Assembly: GCA_007115705.1 (NCBI GenBank)
Contig: QXEO01002088.1
Coordinates: 53,197 to 117,196 of the forward strand
Length of the DNA: 64,000 bases
From: Dactylis glomerata
Lineage: Eukaryota > Streptophyta > Magnoliopsida > Poales > Poaceae
Direction of reading: 5' to 3'
How positions within the stretch are numbered: the first letter of the stretch is position 1; the number at the start of each line of letters is the position of its first letter. A program made the position numbers and the translations under genes. The notes below the pieces were generated by a model. That model was not told where the DNA came from, ran no database searches, and worked only from the letters and a program-made list of their open reading frames with translations. This document shows positions 10,069-22,900 of this stretch, piece by piece.

Positions 10069-11554
10069 TGATACGTCTCCAACGTATCCATAATTTTTGA
10101 TGCTCCATGCTTGTTTTTACACCATTTGCTTAGTGTTTCGTTACGGTGCCAGTTCCCTATTTTCTGCTGTTTTTGTGTTTCAGAAAAGTTACATAGGAAA
10201 TATTCTCGGAATTGGACGAAACCAAAGCCAGTCGCCCAGAATTTTACCGAAGCTTCCAGAGAACCGAAGAGGAGTTGGAGTGGGGCCACGAGTGGGCCGC
10301 ACACTAGGGCGGCGCGGCCCAGGGCCTGGCCGCGCCCCCTATGTGTGAGACCACCTCGGTCCACTTCTGACGATGCCCCTTCGCCTATAAAGACCCCCCG
10401 ACGGGAAAAACCAAAAGACCCGATCAATTTTCGAAAACACATCGCGATCCGCCGCCGCCGTCGACCCGAAGATCGGGAGGGTCCAGAAGCTCTTCTCGGC
10501 ACCCTGCCGGAGAGGGGAATCGCCACCGGAGGTCTTCTTCATCGCCATGCTTGCCTCCGGAGTGATGCGTGAGTAGTCTACCTTGGACTATGGGTCCATA
10601 GCAGTAGCTAGATGGTTGTCTTCTCCACCATGTGCTTCATGTTTAGATCTCATGAGCTGCCCTACATGATTGAGATCACCGTTATGTAATTCTACATGTT
10701 TGGTTTGTTGGGATCCGATGAATATTGGTGTTATGCTTGAGTTGATGTACTGAAATTTATCTTTTGTTATCTCTATGTTGTTTATGATCTTGCATGCTCT
10801 CCGTTGTTAGTAGCTATCTTGGCCGAGTAGTTGCTAGTGACTCCAAGAGGGGGTATTTATGCTTGATAGTGGGTTCATGCCTCTATTTAATCTGGGGGAG
10901 TGACAGAAACCTCTAAGGTTGTAGATGTGCTGTTGCTACTAGGGGGAAAACAACATTCATATGCTTGAGGGTATATGCTTTGTCTACATTACACACTTTG
11001 CTTAATGCAGTTATCTATTGTTCGCAACTTAATACTCATGGGGTGTTCGGATGATATCCCCGAGAGTGGATTATTAGTCATAGATGCAGTTAGATGGCGG
11101 TCTATGTATTTTGTTGTAATGCCCAGAGTAAATCTCATAGTGATCCTCTCATCATATGCACGTTGTCTTTATTCTATCAATTGCCCAACTGTAATTTGTT
11201 TACCCAGCTTGTATTATTTTATCTTATGGAGAGACACCGCTAGTGAACTGTGGACCCCGGTCCTATTTCCTTTATATTGCAATCACCTGTTTACTTTACT
11301 CGCACTGTTTACTTTACTCGCATACTATTATCACTTTCCACTCGATACGCTCATACCCTTTGTTTCAAGAAAACCGGTGAGATTGACAACCTCATCGTAA
11401 GTTGGGAATAAAGTATTTGGTTGTGTTGTGTACAGGTTCCGCGTTGCAGCTAGCAAAGCAAAGCTTGGACGAGGCGCCCTATAAATTGTCCTGAGCTGTT
11501 GCAAGCTAGCAAGCATCACCTTCAGTCGTTTGTTTGCTCCTCTCCTGAATGATA
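10069..11554 (+). mobile_element. Gypsy LTR, forward (3' LTR; arm 1 of the inverted pair)
   Basis: Starts TGATACGTCTCCAACG and ends near GAATGATA before CCTTGG. It matches the LTR at 28,637 along its length but lacks about 60 bp near 10,143 (the segment with cattttccggaactaacc). It is followed at 11,555-11,621 by leader-like sequence (ccttggtttc...cttggggttc) that in the 28,637 element lies after the 5' LTR, so this LTR borders internal sequence on both sides. Confidence 0.8.
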
Positions 11555-11600
11555 AACCTTGGTTTCTTAACTGAGGGAAAAACCTTGCTGCTATACTCAT

Positions 11601-11682
11601 CATACCTTCCTCTTGGGGTTCCCAACTGGACGGTGAAAAGATAACACCACCGCAAGCATCAGAACCCCAAGAGGAAGGTATG
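11601..11682. repeat. Centre of the large inverted repeat
   Basis: The 21-base arm 11,601-11,621 is the reverse complement of 11,662-11,682, separated by a 40-nt loop. Outside it the two LTR copies continue as arms to 10,069 and 13,240. Confidence 0.85.
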
Positions 11683-11726
11683 ATGAGCACAACAACAAGT
11701 CTTCCCTCAGTTGTAAAACCAAGGTT

Positions 11727-13240
11727 TATCGAACCAGCAGGAGAAAGCCAAACTTCAGAAGGTGATGCCTGCTAGCTTCACGACAGCTCCGGACAATTTA
11801 TAAGGCGCCTCGTCCAGGGCTTTGCTTTGCACCAGCAGCAACGTGGAACCTACACAAAACACAACCAAGAACTTTGCTCCCAACTTACGATGAGGTTGTC
11901 AATCTCATCGGTTTGCTGTAAACAAAGGATTGAGCATATCGAGTGGTAAAAGGTAATCGTATGCAAGTAAAAGTAAACAGTGCAAGTAAAAGTAAATGGT
12001 ATAGCAATGTAAAGGAAATTGGACCGGGGTCCACAGTTCACTAGTGGTGTCTCTCCATAAGATAAATAACAACATGCTGGGTAAACAAAATACAGTTGGG
12101 CAATTGATAGAGTAAAGATAATGTACGTATGTCACGAGGATCACTATGAGATTCACTATGGGCATTATGACAAAATACATAGACCGTAATCCAACTGCAT
12201 CTATGACTAATAATCCACCCTCCGAATGTTGTCTGAGCAAACATTGGGTATTAAGTTGCAAACAACGGATAATTACATTAAGCAAAGTGCGTAAAGTAAA
12301 CAAAGCAAATGTCCTTGGACATAAGAATGTTGTTTTCTCCCTAGTGGCAACCGCACATCTACAACCTTAGAGGTTTATGTCAGTCCCCCAGATTTCTAGA
12401 GGCATGAACCCAACTATCGAGCATAAATACTCCCTCTTGGAGTCACTAGTATCTCCTCGGCCAAGATATCTACTAGCAACGGAGAGCATGCAAGATCATA
12501 AATAACATAGAGATGCCAAAAGATATATTCAGCACATCAACTTAACATAGTACCAATACTCATCGGATCCCAACAAACACAACATGTAGAATTACATAAA
12601 GATGATCCTGATCATGTAGGGCAGCTCACAAGATCTAAAAATGAAGCACATGGTGGAGGAGACGACCATCTAGCTACTGCTATGGACCCGTAGTCCAAGG
12701 TAGACTACTCACACATCACTCCGGAGGCGACCATGGTGGTGGAGAAAGCCTCCGGCAGGGTGCTGGGAAGAGCTCCTGGATCCTCCCGATCTCGCGACGG
12801 TGGCGGCTTGCAGTATGTTTCGAGGAAAAGCGATCCGTCCTTTAGGTTTTTCCCATCGAGGCGAATATATAGGCGAAAGGGGGGCGTCAGAGGGTGGACC
12901 AGGCGGTCTCACCCCCTGGTGGCGCAGGCTAGGGGTAGGCCGCGCCACCCTAGGGTGAGCCTGGCTCCTGGCCGCCCTCCGTCTCATCTCCGGACTTCAT
13001 GACGCTTTGGGAAAATGGAAGTTTTGGCTTTTGTTTCGTCCAATTCTGAGAATATTTCCTATGTAGCTTTTTTGAAACACAAAAACAGCAGAAAACAGGG
13101 AACTGGCACTGTGGCATCTCGTTAATAGGTTAGTTCCGGAAAATGCATAAAAATGCCACGAAGTGTAACAAAACACAAAACAAAGTGTGTGTAAACAAGC
13201 ATGGAGCATAAAAAATTATAGATACGTTTGAGACGTATCA
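11727..13240 (-). mobile_element. Gypsy LTR, reverse (arm 2 of the inverted pair)
   Basis: On the minus strand it begins TGATACGTCTCAAACG at 13,240 and ends near GATA at 11,727. It keeps the segment that the forward arm lacks. The sequence beyond 13,240 is unrelated, so 13,240 is a true LTR terminus. Confidence 0.8.
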
Positions 13241-15321
13241 GTAGTGAAGGTAGATTCTTTGTTCATGTCATCACCATGCAGGCTGAGTCGGGCGATCAGG
13301 TCAAAGAAAAGGTGGACATTGTTGGAAGGGAGTATTCCCCCATGATTATGACCCCATAGACATATTTACCCATGGTGGGTGCTAAATGTTGAAGATTTTT
13401 CCAAACATCAGCCATCGGGGATGTCAAAGGTTGAGGAAAGTGTGAGGCGGGTTATGTGGAGTATAAACCTCTAGGATGGCACAACATTGTACCTAGGTTT
13501 TGACCCTCTCGATGGAGGTAACACCCTAATTTTTCTTTGATATGTTGGATCGAGGATGATGATTATGGAGAAGCTTGAATGTGCATATGTGTGAGTATGC
13601 CAGAGAGTTTGATCTTATTCAATCTTCCTAGAGAGATCCTAGGTTGTGCTTTATATAGCATAGCACAACCCGGTTACAGTTAATGCTAGGTGGAACACTA
13701 GTTAGCCTTCAATAAAGGTTTTAAATAGGCAATGATGTGGCAGTGGCGCCGCAGATAATACATGCCTTGATGTTAAAGTAATGTGAATGATGATTGTCGG
13801 CTTAAATAGTGATCCCCATGGTCTGCATGTCAATTTGAGAGTTAGCCATCCTGGTGGCTATCTAGGAGCTAGACTAGCTAGTACGCCAAGTGGAGGAGCT
13901 GTATAGTATCATCCCAGTGAAAACCCGGGTCCATCCTTAGGAGTTGGGCCATACTAGGATGTCTAGGTTTTTTGTTGACTAAGTCTACTATGGGATTCCT
14001 GGGCCGTCTATTATTCTTGGGCCTACCCACATGCTATATCCTCATTACGAGGCAGCCTCCTCTCTCCTTGCCTATGATTTTTTTTGTCGCCCAACATTGT
14101 TCGTTCTCCTGTCCGGGAAGGCATGTGCAGTGTTGGATGGTGTAAAAATCTCAAGGATGGGCAGAATCACTGGAACCATGGTATGAGGAAGCCTCTAACA
14201 CCACCGTTGCAGTTCTTCCATGGTATGGTCTCCAATGCCTCTGCCAAAGGAATCACGGGAATAGTCGTTGCTGCCATATGTAAGGCCAAAGAAGAGGAAG
14301 AACAATTGGGACAGGATTTGCAGATATTTTAGTTATTTTAGCACTAATATAGGGTTTAGCTATTATTCTGTTTAGTCCTATTCTAACACCGCCCTTTTGT
14401 AAATGTAAATGTAAACTTTGTGACTTCTACATGTCAAAAATGTTTGCTAATTGTGTTTGCACATGCCTATTCCTTTGTGCTACGTAAAATTTTGTGTTTC
14501 TTTTGTAACAATGAGGGCAGCAAGATGTTGGTGTTAATGGCTCTTGATAATGGAAACACTTCCTCACACCCTCCATTGTAGCTCACGCGGTGGTGAAAGT
14601 CATGTAGCATGGTTCCCTCTTTTGGCCTGACATCTGTTGGCACCTGGTACGTGACCATGGTGATAGATTTGCGATTGCTGGGAAGAGATTGAGAAAAACA
14701 AAGGAGTATCCCTATGGCAGGAGGAGGTCTTCCACTATGTTAATCCTTTACCGCATGGATCCATGTTCACAATGATCATACAATCCACCTGAGTATCGTA
14801 AAATTTACATCCTACTGCATACACCATCTGTGCATGACCAAATGAATTAATGCGCTTTAACCATGTTGTTGAATGACATGCAATTTAATTGTGCCATTAG
14901 ACAATCTCCATAACCACCGCTCCCTGTGGGCATAAGGGTCAAGTTTTCATGAAAAGCACTAGGTCTTTGCCTGAGAATGCACGGTGAAAGAAATTTTGAG
15001 TTTCTTACCATGATGTCATATATTCTAACCATATGATGTGGAATGGAATTCTGAATGTAAAATTATCTGAAAATGTGCACGTAGAGCACCATTATTTGGA
15101 TTTATCGGTCGTCCAAGAACCAAGACCAATGCATGGAGTAGAATGATTGATTAAGGCGAGTAGATGACATGGTCAATGCTTTTTCGAGTATGATACATGT
15201 TTAATTTTGCCAATTTGTATTCTTTTCCAATTAGTGTCATTATTTGAAAGGTACACATTTTGACATTTTAAATTTATTCTTGGCCACCAATAAATCAATG
15301 ATACATGAGTTCGTAACCGAT
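13241..15321. other. Unassigned sequence
   Basis: About 2.1 kb without a recognised gene or element. ORFs are short (83 residues at most, 14,084-14,332 plus) and show no motif I know. I see no terminal repeats. It may be old intergenic sequence or decayed transposon. Confidence 0.4.
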
Positions 15322-15334
15322 TTGTACCTATTAG

Positions 15335-18111
15335 TTTTTTCTTCAATAAAGGCATTTTATTACTTAAGAGATTTAAGACATTACACACAACCTCTGCATA
15401 GCTAAGATGCACACAACCATTGTCCACATGAGATAAAAACAAAAATGACAAAATTACATATCACATTAAGAAATTGTGAAGTCGCCTAAGCACTAGGAGG
15501 TCTGATGCGCAAGTTATGCGGTCACCCGTATTGAGAAAAAGTATCCCTCACTGTAACCCCAAGAGTGAACAGACCTCCATAAACAGGTCTCGACTCTCCA
15601 CCCGTTATAGAGACGACCACAAATGGAGATTATTGGTACACCGATAGATAACCTGCAAAAGATAAAAATATTATTAAATATTTTATTATTTCTACATAGT
15701 CATAGCAACAAAAGTATGACCATTGCTCCCACCCTAATATGTTTGTTAAACCTTTGATCAATACTATGAAGCCAATTCCAAAAAATGTTGGCGACACTGC
15801 TTGGCTCATATAAGGTCGAAGCAAATTTAATGACTGGCCATACAGACCTGGCAAAACGGCATTGGTAGATAAATGCTTTATTGTCTCATCATGATGATAG
15901 AAAATAAATTTCTTACTACCATGCCAGTGTTGCTTTGCAAGCTTATCTTTGGTGAGAATTACTCCCATCCGGAGGTACCAACCAAATACCTTGATCCTCG
16001 GGGTTTTCAATTTCCAAAGCTTATTATTATTATGCTTATCAATTGGAATATCATGTTGAATTAACGCATTGTATATGAAGTCGATAGAAATTTTTCCATT
16101 CTCATGAAGATTCCAGCGAAATTGATCAAGACCATCTTGTAGATGGAAATTCGCCAAACGTTGAAGTAAGATATTCCAAGCTATAAGTCTTTGACATGAT
16201 AAATCTCTTCTGAACGTCACATTTGGAGGTGATGTCTCCCTTACCTTGGCAATAGTATCACCTTTATGATAAATAATATTATACAATGGGGGATACTGTT
16301 ATCGAAGAGTGGTTATACCTAGCGACCTATCCTCCCAGAACTGAATCTTTAAACCATCTATAATGGAAAATTTATCGAGGCGGAAGGAATATATCTTCAT
16401 TGCCATCAATCCTTCCCAAAAATGCAAATCACCTGGTTTCCAAAAACATGTGATAGTGCATTCACGCCAATATATTTCCTTTTTAGAATGGTTTGCCAAG
16501 TCCCATCCACGGTAAGTAGCATGATCAACCATTTACCCAGAAGGGCCAATTCTGGACCTCTAGGTTGTGAATACCAAGGCCGCCCTGATATTTTGGATGG
16601 CAAACAACATTCCATTTAACCAATCAATATTCTTTTTTCTCACTATCCCCTTGCGAATAGTACCTAGACCAGTAATAATCTAGTTTGTGTAAGACCCTTT
16701 TTGGTAAAAGGAAGAATAATATCATATGCAGTACCGTAATATATAGTACCAAATTAATGAGTATCAATCTTCCTCCCAGAGACAGTAATTTAACTGTCCA
16801 ACTACTAAGGCGCTTTTGTAGTCTTTTCCTTGGCGAGCTTCCATTTGGCAATTGTATATCTACGATAATGAATCATAATACCCAAATACCTCATAGGAAA
16901 CGGCCCTGCCCACAACCAAACAAGTCGGTATAAGCATTGACCTCGTCTTGAGCCTCACCAAAACAAAACAACTCACTCTTATAAAAATGAATTTTTATAC
17001 CTGATAATTGCTTGAAAGCTGAAAGAATCAGTTTTTCAGGTTTCTTCCTTTCACAAAGTTATGTTTTCATAAAAAGAATTAGATCGTCAGCGTATTGAAG
17101 GATAGAAAGTCCGCCATCCACCAGATGTGGGACTACTCCTTCAATTAGCCCATCAACTTTTGTGCGTTCATTATGGCAAGCATATTAGCCACTATATTAG
17201 AGGATCGCCTTGTCGAAGACCTTTCAATGTCTGGAAGTATCTACCGACCTCACAATTGATTTTGATGGCCACAGTACCTCCTGACACAAAAGTATTAATG
17301 AAAGCATGCAACTCATCAGAAAAAACCTTTCATCCTGAGTACTGTTTGTTGGAGAAAAACCTTCACCTTGTCGTATGCTTTCTCAAAATTTAATATTAAA
17401 TAACCCCATTTAAATTTTTAGAATTTAGTTCGTGAATTGTTTCATGCAAGGTTACAATCCCATTTAGGATGTTTCTCCCTTGCATAAACGCAGCCTCGGG
17501 AGGCCAAACTACATGATTAGCAACCACGTTTAATCTTATGGTGGTCACTTTTGTAAAAAAATTGAAACTAACCTTAAGGAGATAGATCGGTCCGTACTAT
17601 TGAATCCTTTTGCTTTATTAATTTTAGGTAACAAAATTATCTCAACAAAATTTAGAATAAACAACACTAGCTAGCTGTCCAGCATAAAGGCTGCTAAACA
17701 AAACTAGAAGATCTGATTTGATAGTCTCCTGAAAAATTTGATAGAATTCAGCTGGGAAGCCAGCTGGACCTGGTGCTTTGTTGTGTTCCATTTGAAAAGG
17801 CCTTTCTTACTCTTTAGAGTATTCAGTGGTAAGAAGCGCATTCTCTTCCATGGAAGCTTGGGGTATGTCATCCGTTCGGATCTCATCCATAGATAAGTTT
17901 CCTTCTTTGGGAGTCTCAAACAGATTTTATAGTAGTTTGTAATGTAAGATTTAAGATGCTCTTGACCATCAATAATATCTTCATCATGGACAAGAGAGTG
18001 GATACTTATCTTTCTATGTCTGTCATTGGCGACACTATGGAAGTATCTTGTATTCGCACCTTCTAGAATAAATTGGCTTTCAGACCATTGATACTATTCG
18101 AGTTCCTCCTC
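15335..18111 (-). mobile_element. 5'-truncated L1-type LINE
   Basis: Bounded by perfect 13-bp direct repeats TTGTACCTATTAG at 15,322-15,334 and 18,112-18,124. The plus strand starts with a short T-run (tttttt), i.e. the 3' tail of a minus-strand element. Inside are RT fragments and an RT-associated zinc-binding domain. The second LINE piece at 26,854-27,424 is homologous to its 3' end. Confidence 0.9.
15490..18111 (-). pseudogene. LINE ORF2 reverse transcriptase remnant
   Basis: Minus-strand fragments in several frames, in RT order: an MEHNKAPGPAGFPAEFYQ motif near 17,800-17,740; the catalytic YADD (ILQYADDLI) at about 17,107-17,080; then SSWTVKLLSLGGRLILINLVLY near 16,800; and at about 16,050-15,870 a zf-RVT-like segment (KLWKLKTPRIKVFGWYLRMG) ending with the conserved C/H region. 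Normal function is target-primed reverse transcription. Many stops and frameshifts make it inactive. The endonuclease end is missing, as usual for 5'-truncated insertions. Confidence 0.8.
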
Positions 18112-18124
18112 TTGTACCTATTAG

Positions 18125-18687
18125 TGAATGTGGAATTTAGAGTTTTATTTGGTATATTTTTTAAAATATATAACTAAGCTGAAAAGTTTCTCCCTGTGCA
18201 AAGTAAAAGTCGAGATGTTCGTATATGTATGGGCGATGCTCTTAGTGGTCCTTTTGAAAGTAATTTTAGTGGGTTTCTTCATGCAAAACTGCATCAACAA
18301 CAGCAACAACAGAGAACGGCACGGCTAAGCGTGTATAGCAAGATTTGTTTTCTGAGAGTATGCCAAAGACATACCTTAATTTTATTAAAAATAGCAAAGT
18401 TGAATTTTATTGTAGTTTCAAGCTGCAGTATGACCACTAATCTGTTTTAGCATATTAAATTCGGGCAGATCTAGAACAACCTTTTCACTTGTTCAGCAAC
18501 ATTCGAAAAATTCGATATTCGGAGGCACCAACATTGTCAGTATCCCATATGGTTTGTGTCCTGAAGGATGGAATGAGGGCTTCCCCTGGTTGTTTGATAT
18601 TCCCCAAAAGGGGAGAAGTTGTACCATTTGTGCAAAAACAAAATTTTAGTCTCTCACTTACGGTGTGGTACATTCATTGTATGCTCT
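18125..18687. other. Unassigned sequence between LINE and CACTA
   Basis: Once the LINE is removed this joins 15,321. There is a (CAACAG)-like run near 18,293-18,312 and an open stretch from 18,489 that runs into the CACTA end. I recognise no product. After the CACTA its continuation is 23,949 onward. Confidence 0.35.
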
Positions 18688-18703
18688 CACTACAGGAATG
18701 GAG

Positions 18704-18975
18704 GCGTATGCCGACGGCTTGCAGCCCTCGGCGTAGGGCATACTGCCTTCGGTGTACCCTACGCCGACGGCTGCCCTCGGTGTACCTCCTCGGCGTAGGA
18801 GCCCCTCGGCGAAGGATCATAGGCCCTCGGCGTAGAGCTCACCCTCGGCGTAGTCGGCATACACCGATGGCTCACCGCGCCCCTCGGCGTCTGTGCCCTC
18901 GGCGTAGGTGATGTGGGCCTAGCTGCACCGTTAGCTCGCCACGTCGCGCTGATACGCCGACAGCCCGGCCGTCGG
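18704..18975. repeat. Left subterminal repeats of the CACTA element
   Basis: Many short motifs of the types CCCTCGGCGTAG and TACGCCGACGGC in both orientations. Subterminal arrays like this are the binding sites for the CACTA-encoded DNA-binding protein (TNPA type). Confidence 0.8.
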
Positions 18976-19019
18976 CACAGCTCTCCCGTCAAAGTAAAAA
19001 AAAGTCCAACCCGCCGGCG

Positions 19020-19620
19020 CTAGCGCCGCCGCCGCTGCGCCGCATCAGCAGCAGCACGGACGGGCTGGAAGCAACCGACGCGTCGCGGCGTGTCCCGCTG
19101 GACGGAGATACCTCGCGGGAGGAGACCGGAGCGTGCGGAGGAGGCCGTCGAGGAGCTCAGCGCGAGCAGCGGTAGCCGCGCTTGACGAGCCGCTCGAGCT
19201 CCTCCTGACCGGTCCGGCGGCGCTGTGAGGTGGGGCTCCGGTCCGGCGGCGCCATTGACACGGGAGGCAGGCACGTGGGGCGTCATCTTCCCTGGGGCAA
19301 GCACGTGCGGTGGCGTATTCATTGAGCCCGTCGCGGTGGAGGCCTGAGCTCGTCCTGACCGGTCCGGCGGCGCAGTGAGGTAGAGGCTGAGGAGGAGGCG
19401 ACGGCGGCGCTAAGGAGGAGGCGGCGCTGAGGAGGAGGCGACAACGGTGCTGAGGAGGAGGCAGCGCTGAAGAGGAGGCGACGGCGGCGCTGAGGAGGAG
19501 GCAACGGAGAGAAGAGGCTCGGGAGGATAAGGCCATGCACACCCTATCTTCTCCTTTTGTGGATAAGGGCCAGAAAAAGAAAAGAAAGAAAAAAGAAAAC
19601 AAAAGAGAGAGAGGGGTGAT
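19020..19620. other. GC-rich CACTA interior with GAGGAGGCG repeats
   Basis: Purine-biased, GC-rich stretch with repeated GGCGCTGAGGAGGAGGCGACGG units around 19,380-19,510. ORFs here are low-complexity by-products of the repeat; no coding claim is made. Confidence 0.5.
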
Positions 19621-19931
19621 CCATGGACAAGGAGAGAGAGAGAGAGGTGGGCTGTTAGATCTGATGTGTATGGACGGCTGCGATTAGTTCTAGAGGGGTG
19701 ATCTGCGGCTTGCTGTTTGTGTTTTTTGATTGGTTCGTTGTGTGTTTCTTCGGCGGGGCTTTGACCACGGTTTGACCTAGCCGAAAATGATCTTTTCGTG
19801 CAAAAAAAGTAAAAACTTCGTGAGACAACATTTGGTTGTCATGCCAAGATGCATATGTCTGCAAAATGTTGGCTCATTTAGACAAACTATTTCATAGATT
19901 TGGTCAAAAGCAGTGGTCATTTTTGCAAAAT

Positions 19932-22900
19932 GACGGGCGTAAGTAATTCAAAAAAAATCAAAAATACGAGACCTTCGTGTGGCGTCTACTTATGTCACCT
20001 AGATGCGGGAAAAAAATTCAAACCCTGAGAAATAAAGTTTACCGGAAAGTCCCTTCACAAAAATGACCTATCGTGTTCGAGGTTGTATGGCTTTTAGGTC
20101 AAATGACCTAGTTTTGGGCCTCGCCATGGTATAGTTTATCGGAACAAGCCCATATAGGACACGTGTGTGCCCCTTGGGACGGCGAGGAGCGCCACAGAGG
20201 CCGTTTTCCGTTTCGTCCCACGAAAGGTGCATTTTCCATTTTCGGAGTGCTGAAATCGTGTTTTTTTATGAGGCAGCTACCGAAACGACCTATCGAAAGC
20301 TGCAAACAAGATAGCACGTAAATATTAGACCTCCTAAGATACGCATATGAGCTCTCATTTCGACGCGCAGACCTTCCGAGGCATTTTTTTAATTTCGTGC
20401 AAATCCTATCGATTTCACTGGAACCGGGGTGGGTTTGCACTATAGGGCATAGCAAGACGTGGTCCTGATTTTTTGCAAAAATCATTTTTGGATCCGCAAC
20501 ATGTCATATCTTCACTCACAAAAGTAACCTAAGCGGTACTCCCCACCGCCTGGCCCCGAGCGGAAGTTTTCAAGCGTCCGGATAATTTCCAGCGAATCGG
20601 GCGCATCCAAGTCGGGCGTAACTAATTCAAAACAAAATCAAAAAAATGTGAGACCTTCGCATGGCGTCTACTTATGTCAGCTAGATGCGGGAAAAAAATT
20701 CAAACCCTGAGAAATAATGTTTACCAGAAAGTCCCTTCACAAAAATGACCTACCGTGTTTGAGGTTGTATGGCTTTTAGGCCAAATGACCTAGTTTCGGG
20801 CCTCGCCATGGTATAGTTTGTTGGAACGAGCCCATATGGGACACGTGTGTGCCCCTTGGGACGGCGAGGAGCGCCACAGAGGTCGTTTTCCGTTTCGTCC
20901 CACGAAAGGTGTATTTTCCATTTTCAAAGTGCTGAAATCGTGTTTTTTTATGAGGCAGCTACCGAAATGACCTATCGAAAGCTGCAAACAAGATAGCACG
21001 TAAATATTAGACCTCCTAAGATACGCATATGAGCTCTCATTTCGACGCACAGACCTTTCGAGGCATTTTTTGAATTTTGTGGAAATCCTATCGATTTCAT
21101 TGGAACCGGGGTGAGTTTGCACTATAGGGCATAGCTGAAATGACGAGATGTTGCCTAGAGGGGGGGGGGAGGGGTGAATAGGTGTTTTAAAAACTATTAT
21201 GGATTTGGCTTGTAAGAATGCGGAATTAAACTAACGTTTATTTTACAAGCACAAAACCTAAATAAGCTAGGCTCAACTAAGTGCACCAACAACAACTAGA
21301 GCTAAGCAAGATAGCACAAGATATAATTCACAAGTGATAAACAAGATATAAGTACTTCAAGCACAATGGCTATCACAAGGAAATAAACTCGGGTATAGAG
21401 ATAACCGAGGCACGCGAAGACGAAGATGTATCCCGATGTTCACTTACATAAAGTAAGCTAATCACCGTTGGAAAGATGCGGGTAACCACGAAGGCCCCCG
21501 AACGCCACGAAGGCTCACCTTCTTCTCCGAGTCCCCCACGAAGCTAGGGACCCCTTCTTATGGTTAGCTTTTCCTCCACTCCGGAGATGGCAAGCTCCAC
21601 AACCACTTCACAACTCCCACGAAGGGGAAGCCCAGGCTTCTTCACAATCTTCCACGAAGAGGTCACCGAGGCACCAACCGCCAAGCCAACTAGGAGGTCA
21701 CCCTCCAAGAGTAACAAGCTCACGGTCTCTCACTCGAACAAATCGTAATGGAGAGCTCAACACTATACAAGGATGCAAAGCAAGAACACAAGGGGAAGTG
21801 CTCAAATCCTTCTCTCTCAAATCCCACCAAGGCAACAAATGCTATGGAGGAGTTAGAGCGGAAGAACAAGGGTGGAGGTCAACAAATGACTCTAAGATCT
21901 TTATTCAAAGGATTCCCCTTACTTAGAGGAGGAATGAATTGGTGGAGATTGTAGATCAAGATCTCCTCTCTCAAATCCCTCAAAAATATGCAAGAATCAT
22001 TGAAGGGAAGAGAGAGGGAGCAAGCTCAAGAGAGTCAACAATTGAGGTGAGAGAAATGCTCAAGAACACACTAGGAACCCTTGAAAACCATTGGGGAAGA
22101 AGCCCCTTTTATATGGAAAGCCAAATATGGCCGTTGGGGTCATTTCCCACTTGTTCGGGTGATTTCCGGTCCAAAACTCGGTCCAACCGGACCTAAAACC
22201 GAAAATACAAGATGATGTGATCAAGTTAACCAACCGAAAGCCCCTCTTGATAGTGCGGCTATCTATCCTATAACCCGGTCTCCCAACAAACACCTTGAGA
22301 CCGGTAAAAGGAAAACCTAGCAATGACAAACCTTTGCCTTGCGCACCCCTCTTGATCTTGATGATGATGCTTCATGCTTCCGTCAAGCCGGAATGCGTCT
22401 ACTTATGTCAGCTAGATGCGGGAAAAAATTCAAACCTCAAGAAATAATGTTTACCAGAAAGTCCCTTCACAAAAATGACCTACCGTGTTTGAGGTTGTAT
22501 GGCTTTTAGGTCAAATGACCTAGTTTCGGGCCTCACCATGGTATAGTTTGTTGGAACGAGCCCATATGGGACACGTGTGTGCCTCTTGGGACGGCGAGGA
22601 GCACCACAGAGGCCGTTTTCCGTTTCGTCCCACGAAAGGTGTATTTTTCATTTTCGGAGTGCTGAAATCGTGTTTTTTTATGAGGCAGCTACCGAAACGA
22701 CCTATCAAAAGCTGCAAACAAGATAGCACGTAAATATTAGACCTCCTAAGATACGCATATGAGCTCTTGTTTCGACGCACAGACCTTCCGAGCCATTTTT
22801 TAAATTTTGTGCAAATCCTATCGATTTTGCTGGAACCGGGGTGGATTTGCACTATAGGGCATAGCAAGACGCGCTCCTGATTTTTTGCAAAAATCATTTT

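Noticed and set aside
10053..10572. ORFs in both strands over the LTR start region (also at 28,727-29,194 and 12,709-13,002)
   Set aside because: They fall in the GC-rich LTR leader, differ in frame between LTR copies, and show no domain.
18293..18312. CAACAG repeat as a microsatellite or CRISPR-like array
   Set aside because: Only a few imperfect units; no spacer structure.
18759..19602. Arg/Ala/Ser-rich ORFs at the CACTA left end
   Set aside because: By-products of GC-rich subterminal and GAGGAGGCG repeats.
20108..20485. 125-residue minus-strand ORF, repeated three times in the CACTA
   Set aside because: Considered a real gene because it recurs, but it only follows the 680-bp repeat, has no known motif and varies without sign of constraint. 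Kept as a repeat.
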